NCBI GenBank assembly: GCA_024275815.1
Contig: JAJRYI010000323.1
Location: 1-9,339, forward strand
Origin: Actinomycetes bacterium
GTDB lineage: Bacteria; Actinomycetota; Acidimicrobiia; Spongiisociales; UBA5794
DNA length: 9,339 nt
Direction: 5' to 3'
Shown here: in pieces, positions 1 to 5,789 of the stretch
Position numbering within the stretch: position 1 is the stretch's first letter
Layout of the letters: each line of letters starts with the position of its first letter
Made by a program: the position numbers and the translations under genes
The notes under the pieces: model-generated
The model's database searches: none
What the model was told of the DNA's origin: nothing
The model's input: the letters and a program-made list of their open reading frames with translations, nothing else

Positions 1-109
1 CGTCGACGGCTTCGATCTGTGCGGCTATTGCATCGATGACCGCCTGATCCCGCCCCTCTGAGAAGTTCGGAACGCACAGAACCAGGCTCTGGGATGTGGG
101 GATGCTCAC
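1..109 (-). CDS. ftcD: Glutamate formimidoyltransferase, N-terminal fragment (gene runs off the left edge)
   Basis: Only the first 36 codons are in the window. They contain CVPNFSEGRD followed by VIDAIAAQI, which is the N-terminal signature of glutamate formimidoyltransferase (FtcD). The family moves the formimino group of N-formimino-glutamate, a histidine degradation product, onto tetrahydrofolate in the cytoplasm. The start is a GTG chosen because GGAGG lies 6 nt upstream (116-120) and the signature begins about 12 residues later, as is usual. The catalytic residues lie beyond the edge, and it cannot be told whether a cyclodeaminase domain follows. It lies downstream of egtB-egtD on the same strand, 237 nt after egtD. 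The GTG overlaps the stop of a possible 38-codon upstream ORF (106-222). The family call is firm for so short a piece because the motif is distinctive. Confidence 0.85.
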   Translation of the reverse strand, partial: MSIPTSQSLVLCVPNFSEGRDQAVIDAIAAQIEAVD

Positions 110-222
110 CGGTGGCCTCCGATGGAGAGTTTCGTGGCGAGCGGACCGGGGGTGTCAGCGGTCCGCATGCTCTCCGCGCGCTGTGTACTTGGGAGATGTC
201 GCTGTTGGTCTAGCTCACTCAC
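106..222 (-). CDS. Possible 38-codon leader ORF coupled to ftcD
   Basis: A GTG at 220-222 is preceded by AAGGAG with an 8-nt gap. The frame stays open for 38 codons, and its TGA (106-108) overlaps the GTG start of ftcD in the form GTGA, the arrangement of translationally coupled genes. The ftcD ribosome binding site lies inside its last codons. The peptide begins VSELDQQRHLPSTQ and ends LSIGGHR; it has no membrane segment and no family I recognise. An in-frame ATG at codon 19 (position 168) is a second possible start. Third-position GC looks lower than in the neighbouring genes, which argues against a conserved protein. It could be a short leader that brings ribosomes to ftcD, or chance. The AAGGAG sits in a 5-bp inverted repeat (ACAAG, 3 nt, CTTGT) that might modulate access to it. 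Confidence 0.25.
   Translation of the reverse strand: MSELDQQRHLPSTQRAESMRTADTPGPLATKLSIGGHR
141..166 (-). terminator. Hairpin in the egtD-ftcD gap
   Basis: GCGGACCG (141-148) and CGGTCCGC (159-166) form a perfect 8-bp stem with a 10-nt loop. There is no T-run on either side. On the minus strand it lies 181 nt past the egtD stop and 21 nt before the ftcD ribosome binding site, inside the possible leader ORF. It may end or weaken readthrough from egtB-egtD, or be a leader structure of ftcD. Nothing else is evident in 223-346. Confidence 0.35.
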
Positions 223-346
223 CAGACAAGCTCCTTGTAACGCGATGACAGAGAGAACACTTGCAGGTTACCGCTTCCCACCATCGTGTCCTGGCCGCTG
301 TGTGCTTGGAGAGGAGTCCAGGCGCTGGTGGTGGCGGGCCGTCGGG

Positions 347-1324
347 TCACCTCGTTGCGACGACGAGCGCGAATCTGTCCTGACGATCGGTGAGGATCTC
401 TGCAACGGTGAGTCCGGCTGCCTCGAGTTGCGCAGCGACACTCTCTTTCGTGAACTTGCACGACCACTCCGTATGGATCGATTCACCCTCTGAGATCCTG
501 ACGGTGAGATGAATGTCGGTGAGGTGCACCGTGACGTCGCGAAGTGCTCGAAGGCTCTGTTTCATGCACATCCCGTCTGGTTCGAAACGGGTCTCGTGGG
601 CGAAAGCATCGAGGGGGAAGTCGCCGCCGAGGTGACGGTTGATCACGGTGAGGATGTTCTTGTTGAAGGCAGCAGACACGCCCTGGGCGTCCGAGTAGGC
701 GGCCACCATCGTTGCCTCGTCTTTCACGAGGTCGACACCGAGGATGAACGCGTCGTCGGGTTCCAGCGACTCTGCGACCTCAGCGAGAAATCGGGGCCGC
801 TCATCAGGAGGCAGGTTGCCGATCGTTGAACCGAGGAAAGTCACGATCCGCCGGCCGGACCGGGGCACACGGTGAAGGTCGGACAGGAAGTCACCGACGT
901 ACGCCCTCACCTTCAGCCAGGGGTAGGCGGCGGTGAGGGAGTCTCCGGCGTGTTTGAGAGCGAGGTCCGAAACGTCGACGGGGACGTAGCAGTTGCCCGT
1001 ACCCTCAGTGTGCATGGCGTCGAGCAGGATGCGCGTCTTTCGTGCGAAACCCGCCCCGATCTCCATCATCTCGACCGGCCGGAACGCTGCGATCAGGTTG
1101 TCGGCGTGTGTCTCGAGGATCTCCGCCTCAGCCCGGGTGAGGTAGTACTCGGGGAGGCGGGTGATCTCCTCGAAGAGTTCGGATCCGTAATCGTCGTAGA
1201 AGTAGATCGATGGCAGGGAACGGTTCTTGGCGATGAGTCCCGATCGGACGTCTCGGATGAGCTGGGACTTGAAGTCTGCAGGCTGCGACAGCCACTCGAG
1301 CGTGAATCTCTCGGCGTGTGTCAT
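347..1324 (-). CDS. egtD: L-histidine N-alpha-methyltransferase EgtD (ergothioneine synthesis)
   Basis: This 325-residue enzyme trimethylates the alpha-amino group of L-histidine with three SAM to give hercynine, the first step of ergothioneine synthesis, in the cytoplasm. It matches the EgtD family (Methyltransf_33) over its whole length; mycobacterial EgtD is about 321 residues. Visible motifs are YFYDDYGSELFEEIT (41-55), the SAM loop MEIGAG (87-92), VPVDVS (114-119), LGSTIGN (164-170), AAYSDAQGV (208-216) and TEWSCKF (285-291). Y43, N170, Y210, E286 and S288 sit at a constant +4 offset from residues that, as I recall, bind histidine in the M. smegmatis enzyme (Y39, N166, Y206, E282, S284), so the enzyme should be active. 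The start is the ATG whose ATGA overlaps the egtB stop by 4 nt. A longer reading to 1426 would overlap egtB by about 100 nt and has no family support. Confidence 0.95.
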   Translation of the reverse strand: MTHAERFTLEWLSQPADFKSQLIRDVRSGLIAKNRSLPSIYFYDDYGSELFEEITRLPEYYLTRAEAEILETHADNLIAAFRPVEMMEIGAGFARKTRILLDAMHTEGTGNCYVPVDVSDLALKHAGDSLTAAYPWLKVRAYVGDFLSDLHRVPRSGRRIVTFLGSTIGNLPPDERPRFLAEVAESLEPDDAFILGVDLVKDEATMVAAYSDAQGVSAAFNKNILTVINRHLGGDFPLDAFAHETRFEPDGMCMKQSLRALRDVTVHLTDIHLTVRISEGESIHTEWSCKFTKESVAAQLEAAGLTVAEILTDRQDRFALVVATR

Positions 1325-2649
1325 GTGATATCCCATGCCAGACGGATTCCGGAGAGGATCTGTCGCCGTTGGCGGTAGTCCCAGTTGCGGAACGAGTTGC
1401 GGGTGACCGACGGTGACGTCGCCCACGAGGCACCGCGCAGTACCCGGAAGTTCTCATCTCCGAAGAACACTTCGGAGTACTCGGGGTAAGGAAAGGTCGT
1501 ATACCCGGGGTAGGGGGTGAAGGGCGAGGACGTCCATTCGTACACGTCTCCGAGCATCTGTTCGACACCGTACCCAGACGCGCCGACGGGGTAGGAGCCG
1601 ACGGGAGCCGGTCCCCACGCTGCTTGGCCGATGTTGGCGTGTGCCGACGTTGGATGTGTCTCCCCCCACGGATAGGTCCGTGGCCGATCGACGTTCGGCC
1701 CCCAGTTGGCTGCCTTCGCCCACTCGGGTTCGGTCGGTAGGCGACCTCCTTCGAACGCGGCGAACGCCTCGGCCTCCCAGTAGTTGACGTGGATGACGGG
1801 TTCTTGCAGATCGAGGGGACGTACTCGCCCGAACATGGTCTGGCTCCACTCGCCCGTCGCGGAGCGGTCCCAACCCTGGGGCGCCTCGACGTCGGCACCG
1901 GTTCGCCACTCCCACCCTTGCGACGACCATAAGTCGCTTCGGCTGTAGCCGTCGTTCGTCACGAAGGCCAGGTAGCGTCGATTCGTCACCGGGAATCGAT
2001 CGATGGCGAAGGCCCCGACGTGTACCTCGTGTGCCGGTCGTTCGTTGTCGTACGCCGAGACCCTGTTGTCGGTTCCGAGGGTGAACGGTCCTGCCTCGAT
2101 CGTGATCCGTTCCGTGTCGTCGACGGTGCGCCGTGGCGGGAGTCGGCGCACGGCCGACAGTGTGTAGGCCTCGAAGTCGGGGCGCAGGTTCAAAGCCTGG
2201 AGCATCGTTTCTTGATGCTGAGCCTCGTGTTGGACCACCATCTCGAATACGTATCCATCGCGGGCGAGTGGAGGCCCATCGACGAAGTCAGTCTCGGTGA
2301 GTATCGACTCGGTGCCGTGGCGGACCTCGTCGAGGTACTCGGTTGCTTCGATTCGGTTGAGGAGGGGGAGTTGGGAACGGACCCATCTCGGGTTGTCGAA
2401 GGGGTTGTACATGGCGTCGCGCTCTGCGTCGTGGGCAGTGCGTCCACCGAGTTCGCGTAGCAGCCAGAACTCCTCGAAGTTCGCGATGTGGCCCATGTCC
2501 CATACCAGAGGGCTCATCAGTGGGTCGAACTGGTGATGGAGATCGTCGTCCGAGAGGGGTGCCGTCATCGTGAACGTGCGCAGACGCAAGCGCTCCAGGT
2601 CGGAAGCGATACGACGCTTGATCTTGAGAATGGAGTCGGTGGTGGGCAT
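1321..2649 (-). CDS. egtB: Hercynine oxygenase EgtB (sulfoxide synthase)
   Basis: This 442-residue non-haem iron enzyme joins hercynine to a thiol and oxidises the product to the sulfoxide, the central step of ergothioneine synthesis. A DinB-like helical domain covers about residues 10-165 and a formylglycine-generating-enzyme-like (FGE-sulfatase) domain about 181-440. The three-histidine iron site is visible as H54 (DMGHIANFEE) and H141/H145 (HEAQHQET). The C-terminal half has GGRLPTEPEWAKAA (301-314), GDVYEWTSSPF (367-377), RVLRGASW (402-409) and RNWDYRQRRQ (421-430). R88 and R91 in NPRWVRSQLPLL and D424 appear to match residues that bind gamma-glutamylcysteine in mycobacterial EgtB (R87, R90, D416 from memory). 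This would suggest a gamma-glutamylcysteine-using type. The start ATG has no clear ribosome binding site, but a TAGCCT lies 9 nt upstream, so the mRNA may be nearly leaderless. It overlaps egtD by 4 nt. Confidence 0.95.
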   Translation of the reverse strand: MPTTDSILKIKRRIASDLERLRLRTFTMTAPLSDDDLHHQFDPLMSPLVWDMGHIANFEEFWLLRELGGRTAHDAERDAMYNPFDNPRWVRSQLPLLNRIEATEYLDEVRHGTESILTETDFVDGPPLARDGYVFEMVVQHEAQHQETMLQALNLRPDFEAYTLSAVRRLPPRRTVDDTERITIEAGPFTLGTDNRVSAYDNERPAHEVHVGAFAIDRFPVTNRRYLAFVTNDGYSRSDLWSSQGWEWRTGADVEAPQGWDRSATGEWSQTMFGRVRPLDLQEPVIHVNYWEAEAFAAFEGGRLPTEPEWAKAANWGPNVDRPRTYPWGETHPTSAHANIGQAAWGPAPVGSYPVGASGYGVEQMLGDVYEWTSSPFTPYPGYTTFPYPEYSEVFFGDENFRVLRGASWATSPSVTRNSFRNWDYRQRRQILSGIRLAWDIT

Positions 2650-2658
2650 TCGTGAGGC

Positions 2659-2664
2659 AGGCTA
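2659..2664 (-). promoter_or_regulatory. Candidate -10 element of egtB-egtD
   Basis: TAGCCT fits TANNNT and ends 9 nt before the egtB ATG. TTGTCA lies 15 nt further upstream, a poor distance for a -35 box. No ribosome binding site is visible before egtB, so a very short leader is plausible. The support is weaker than for the three sites with exactly 7 nt. Confidence 0.35.
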
Positions 2665-2767
2665 GGACGTTGCCGGTGGTGACAACGTCGAACCGGGTCA
2701 GGGCATTCCCGGCGCTTGCTGTAGGCCGCTGCGCTTCACTCGGTGGCGACTGCACTCCACGATCGGT

Positions 2768-2809
2768 GTGGCGGGGGGGGGTTCGTGGTTGCGAACCCCC
2801 CCCCGCCAC
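2768..2809 (-). terminator. Perfect 18-bp hairpin with nine consecutive G:C pairs, after the VOC gene
   Basis: Bases 2768-2785 pair without mismatch with 2792-2809, leaving a 6-nt loop (TGGTTG). The stem is GTGGC, nine G and TTCG on the plus strand. It begins 11 nt past the VOC stop and ends about 100 nt before the egtB-egtD promoter region. The position fits a terminator that insulates egtB. There is no T-run, which is common in high-GC genomes, and the structure would work in both directions. Confidence 0.7.
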
Positions 2810-2820
2810 CTCGCAGATGG

Positions 2821-3609
2821 TCAACGGTTCGGTTGGTCGTCTGCTCGTTCTGTCTCGACGACGGCAAAGACGGCGCCTGCGGGATCGGTGAGGATCGCGG
2901 TCACTCCGATAGGCGTGTGCGATGGTTCCTTCATCACCGAGCCGCCGAGCTCGACGGCTCGGGCTGCTGTGTCGGGTGTGTTCTCGACCCGGAACCAGGT
3001 CAGCCAGTGGGCGGGAACCTGATCGGGGACGATCTTGGATATGTCCGAAGCTCCCCCATTGACCCGGTCACCGACCATGAACATCGTGTACTCGGATCCC
3101 GCGATGTCGACGGTTTCGGTCCCCCATCCGAGGAGTGCCGTGTAGAACGCAGTTGCCGCATCGACGTCTCTGCATCCCAGATCGTTCCACACCATCGTGT
3201 TGACCTCGTTGAACACCTGTGCGCCGTCGTGGGTGCCCGACTGCCAGAAGCCGATCGCAGCCCCAACCGGGTCGATCACGAAGAACATGGACCCTGCATC
3301 GAGGATCTGCGTTGGTTCCATCAGGATGTGGGCGCCGAGTTCCTTCGCCCTGTCATGGGTGGCGTCGATGTCGTCGACGATCACGTACGGAGTCCACACC
3401 GGCGGCTGACCGGCCGCTTGTTGGTCGGGGGACAACGGCCCCATCCCTGCGACGACCTTGCCGTCCTTGGTGAACATCGTGTACGGCATGGTGTCATCGG
3501 AAGACGTCTCTGCCGTCCAGCCGAACAAACCGGTGTAGAAAGCCTCGCCTGCAGCGGTGTCGGGAACCGCGACGTCTGCCCATCCGATGGTTCCGTGTGC
3601 AAGTCCCAT
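2821..3609 (-). CDS. Two-domain VOC (glyoxalase/bleomycin-resistance fold) protein, Cfp30B-like
   Basis: This 262-residue soluble protein is made of two tandem VOC domains. Domain 1 (about 4-123) starts GTIGWADVAVPD and has EAFYTGLFGW (22-31) and FFVIDPVGAAIGFWQ (109-123). Domain 2 (about 134-252) repeats the layout with WNDLGCRDVDAATAFYTALLGW (141-162) and ILTDPAGAVFAVVE (239-252). Length and architecture match the mycobacterial Cfp30B/27-kDa antigen group, annotated as hydroxylase or glyoxalase-like without an established reaction. The usual VOC metal ligands are not clearly conserved, so I do not assign an enzyme activity. The start ATG at 3607-3609 is set by GAAGGAG 5 nt upstream and the family-like N-terminus; a longer reading to 3648 is unsupported. 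It lies 126 nt after the small membrane protein gene on the same strand, and a strong hairpin follows the stop. Confidence 0.88.
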   Translation of the reverse strand: MGLAHGTIGWADVAVPDTAAGEAFYTGLFGWTAETSSDDTMPYTMFTKDGKVVAGMGPLSPDQQAAGQPPVWTPYVIVDDIDATHDRAKELGAHILMEPTQILDAGSMFFVIDPVGAAIGFWQSGTHDGAQVFNEVNTMVWNDLGCRDVDAATAFYTALLGWGTETVDIAGSEYTMFMVGDRVNGGASDISKIVPDQVPAHWLTWFRVENTPDTAARAVELGGSVMKEPSHTPIGVTAILTDPAGAVFAVVETERADDQPNR

Positions 3610-3614
3610 CCGTG

Positions 3615-3621
3615 CTCCTTC
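3615..3621 (-). promoter_or_regulatory. Ribosome binding site of the VOC gene
   Basis: GAAGGAG on the minus strand, 5 nt before the ATG at 3609. It decides the start codon over an in-frame ATG further upstream. It contrasts with the neighbouring genes, which lack such a site and look leaderless. Confidence 0.75.
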
Positions 3622-3628
3622 CCTATGC

Positions 3629-3643
3629 GTGGTCGACGACCAC
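3629..3643 (-). promoter_or_regulatory. 15-bp perfect dyad in the VOC leader (possible operator)
   Basis: GTGGTC, 3 nt, GACCAC forms a perfect inverted repeat 7 nt upstream of the VOC ribosome binding site. TGGTC/GACCA half-sites are seen in operators of GntR/FadR-type repressors, so this may be an operator. A small hairpin in the mRNA is the other option. No regulator gene is in the window. Confidence 0.35.
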
Positions 3644-3704
3644 ATCATGCACGAAGGACACTACGCAGGGGGAGTGACAGAGACTGAGAAGTTCTTCGCG
3701 TGCT

Positions 3705-3726
3705 GCCTCCCCGTGAGGGTGGAGGC
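3705..3726 (-). terminator. Hairpin after the small membrane protein gene
   Basis: On the plus strand GCCTCCCC (3705-3712) pairs with GG (3718-3719) and GGAGGC (3721-3726), with one bulged T and a 5-nt loop. It begins 8 nt past the TAG of the minus-strand small gene and lies upstream of the VOC gene. There is no T-run. Position and stability fit a terminator. Confidence 0.5.
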
Positions 3727-3734
3727 GCCGGGGG

Positions 3735-3890
3735 CTAGTGGTGAGACTCGGCCTTGGGTGTCACGATGATCGTTGCGATCGCTGCGACGAGAAGGGTGAT
3801 TCCGAGCAGGGCGTAGGCGACAGTCGCCCATTCGTCTCCAGGAGGAGCGCTGCTCACTGCGTTTTCGGCTGCGAAGATGAGATTCAACAT
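3735..3890 (-). CDS. Small single-pass membrane protein, 51 residues, unknown function
   Basis: The ATG at 3888-3890 opens 51 codons ending in TAG. The peptide starts MLNLIFAAENAVSS, continues with a short acidic turn (PPGDEW, 16-21), has one clear membrane segment at about 22-44 (ATVAYALLGITLLVAAIATIIV) and a short tail with K46 (TPKAESHH). By the positive-inside rule the C-terminus would be cytoplasmic. A well-formed membrane segment, GC-rich third positions, a TANNNT box exactly 7 nt before the ATG and a hairpin after the stop support a real gene. It has no ribosome binding site, which fits a leaderless mRNA. It starts back to back with the ABC exporter genes, 75 bp apart, so shared control or function is possible but not shown. 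I recognise no family. Confidence 0.65.
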   Translation of the reverse strand: MLNLIFAAENAVSSAPPGDEWATVAYALLGITLLVAAIATIIVTPKAESHH

Positions 3891-3897
3891 GGCCGGG

Positions 3898-3903
3898 AGA
3901 CTA
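3898..3903 (-). promoter_or_regulatory. Leaderless-type -10 element of the small membrane protein gene
   Basis: TAGTCT on the minus strand is separated from the ATG by exactly 7 nt, which would put transcription start at or beside the A of the start codon. No -35 box is recognisable and there is no ribosome binding site. It lies back to back with the ABC promoter at 3953-3958. Confidence 0.5.
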
Positions 3904-3952
3904 CCAGCAACAGGTGGCGAAGCGCCGCTGAAGGGTGCGATGCCCCCGGTCC

Positions 3953-3958
3953 TACCCT
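3953..3958 (+). promoter_or_regulatory. Leaderless-type -10 element of the ABC exporter operon
   Basis: TACCCT lies exactly 7 nt before the ATG at 3966, with no ribosome binding site between. A weak CTGAAG lies about 19 nt upstream as a poor -35 match. The geometry is the same as at 3898-3903 and 8733-8738. Confidence 0.55.
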
Positions 3959-3965
3959 CACGGAC

Positions 3966-5789
3966 ATGTCAGACTCCCCGCCATCCTCCAAGGTATCCCC
4001 GCCGCGTTTCGCCGGCGTCCTTGGTGGTGGGCTGCGCCTGACGTGGAGCTTCGTCAAGCGACGTCCGTGGTCGTTTGCTCTCGCGGTCTCTGGTGCCGTC
4101 CTGTTCGTCTCGGCGATCGTTGCCTCTGCAGTGGTCGTCGGCAGGATCACCGATGTTCTGATCATCCCGGTCCTTCAGGATGGTGAGTCGATAGATGCGA
4201 CGTTCTGGCAGGCCATAGGGTTGATCCTGGGCGTTGCCGTGTGGAAGTCTGCAGGGATCACGTTGCGTCGTGCTGCCGCCGGGTGGTTGCAGTACGGCAC
4301 CCGCTCAGATGCCCGGAAGCGGCTCATCCACCATCAGTTGCGCCTCGATCTCGCCTGGTACGACCGGCGGAGTACCGGTGATCTCCTGTCGGTGTCTGAG
4401 GTCGACACGAACCAGGGAACGTTCGTGCTTGCGCCGCTTCCCTACGCGACCGGTTCGTTCTTCCTGTTGATCGGGACCGTTGCCCTTGTCGCGGCGATGG
4501 ACCCGATCCTCGGCCTCATCATCTTCGTCGGCCTCGTCGTGATCGTCGGTATCGACATCCACGGGGCCTTCCGTACGTTCCAACCCTTTGTGGGCGTACA
4601 GGACGAACGTGGTGTCGTTGGAGACATCGCCCACGAGTCCATCGATGGTGCGCTCACCGTCAAGGCGCTGGGCCGTGGCGAGGAGGAGACCGAACGTTTC
4701 GCCGTGTCGGCACGCCGGCTACGAGACAAGATCATCGCCGTCAACTCTGTCTGGGTCGGTTACCGGGCGGTCGTCGAATCCCTTCCATCGGTTCTGACGG
4801 TTGCGCTCCTCGTCATCGGTGTGGTGCGACTCGCCTCCGGTGCCGTGACGGCAGGCGACCTCGTGACGGTCGCGTATCTCCTATCGCTGATGATGATGCC
4901 GATCTCACTTCTCGGGTTCGTGATCTGGGAGATGGCGCACTCGTTGGCGGCGTGGCGACGGGTTCAGGAGGTGCTCGACGCGGACGACCTCGTCGAACAC
5001 GGTGACACCGTGGCCACTGCACCGGGAACGGGCGGATCGGTCGCATCGACACACGTTTCCTTCGGCTACAGCGAGGGTGAGAGCGTTCTCGCCGACGTGG
5101 ATCTGACCATCCCTGGTGGTAAGACCGTCGCCGTCGTCGGGCCGACCGGGTCGGGCAAGTCGACGCTCGTCCTCCTCCTTGCCAGGCTCTGGGACCCTGT
5201 CTCTGGGTCGATCACACTCGATGGAAGAGATCTCCGGGACTTTGCACCTGCGGAGCTTGCAGGCGAAGTCGCGCTCGTCTCCCAGGAGTCGTTCCTCTTC
5301 GATGACACGATCGAGGGCAACATCACCCTGGGACTCGACATCCCGAGGGAGGACGTCATCGAAGCTGCCCGTCTCGCAGGCGCCGAGCGGTTCATCGAGG
5401 AGCTCGAGTACGGCTACGACACGCGGATCGGGGAGCGGGGCACATCGCTGTCGGGAGGGCAGCGCCAGCGTGTTGCGCTCGCTCGAGCCCTGGTTCGTCG
5501 CCCACGGGTGCTGGTACTCGACGATGCAACGTCGGCGGTCGATCCCTCGGTGGAGATGGAGATCCTCAGGGGTCTTCGTCGGTCGGACCTGCCGTCGACG
5601 GTGGTCATCGTTGCGTATCGCCGCTCGTCGATCGCCCTGGCCGATGCGGTGGTCTTAATCGAGGACGGACGTGTCGTTGCTGAGGGAACACATGACGAGC
5701 TCATGGAATCGATCCCGCGATACGTTCGCATCCTGTCTGCATACGAGGACGATGCTGCCGTTCACGAAGTCGATGGGGGGCATCGATGA
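3966..5789 (+). CDS. ABC exporter half-transporter, subunit with the degenerate ATP site
   Basis: This 607-residue protein has an N-terminal type IV (ABCB-like) membrane domain with six helices (about 36-58, 83-104, 161-178, 179-199, 270-290, 299-320) and a C-terminal nucleotide-binding domain from about 355. Walker A is GPTGSGKST (392-400), the Q-loop glutamine is Q440, and the signature is a normal LSGGQ (495-499). Walker B ends LVLDD, so D520 replaces the catalytic glutamate. The H-switch histidine is Y551 (VAYRRSS). These changes mark the non-hydrolysing site of asymmetric heterodimeric exporters such as TM287/288 or TAP. It should pair with the product of the next gene, which overlaps by 4 nt, to move a lipid, peptide or drug outward; the substrate is not evident. 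The start is the ATG 7 nt after TACCCT. The frame is open upstream to 3738, but that part looks non-coding and would overlap the small gene. Confidence 0.93.
   Translation: MSDSPPSSKVSPPRFAGVLGGGLRLTWSFVKRRPWSFALAVSGAVLFVSAIVASAVVVGRITDVLIIPVLQDGESIDATFWQAIGLILGVAVWKSAGITLRRAAAGWLQYGTRSDARKRLIHHQLRLDLAWYDRRSTGDLLSVSEVDTNQGTFVLAPLPYATGSFFLLIGTVALVAAMDPILGLIIFVGLVVIVGIDIHGAFRTFQPFVGVQDERGVVGDIAHESIDGALTVKALGRGEEETERFAVSARRLRDKIIAVNSVWVGYRAVVESLPSVLTVALLVIGVVRLASGAVTAGDLVTVAYLLSLMMMPISLLGFVIWEMAHSLAAWRRVQEVLDADDLVEHGDTVATAPGTGGSVASTHVSFGYSEGESVLADVDLTIPGGKTVAVVGPTGSGKSTLVLLLARLWDPVSGSITLDGRDLRDFAPAELAGEVALVSQESFLFDDTIEGNITLGLDIPREDVIEAARLAGAERFIEELEYGYDTRIGERGTSLSGGQRQRVALARALVRRPRVLVLDDATSAVDPSVEMEILRGLRRSDLPSTVVIVAYRRSSIALADAVVLIEDGRVVAEGTHDELMESIPRYVRILSAYEDDAAVHEVDGGHR

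Noticed and set aside
1325..1426. Longer start for egtD
   Set aside because: The added residues lie inside egtB coding sequence; the ATGA overlap start matches the usual EgtD length.
2020..2460. Long plus-strand frame opposite egtB
   Set aside because: It lies wholly antisense to a gene with clear family motifs and encodes nothing recognisable; a GC-rich shadow.
2743..3687. 314-codon plus-strand frame opposite the VOC gene
   Set aside because: It is antisense to the VOC gene, translates the homopolymer hairpin into a G/P-rich run and has no family features.
3738..3965. Longer start for the first ABC subunit
   Set aside because: The extension is Cys/Arg-rich with no family similarity and lies antisense to the small membrane gene.
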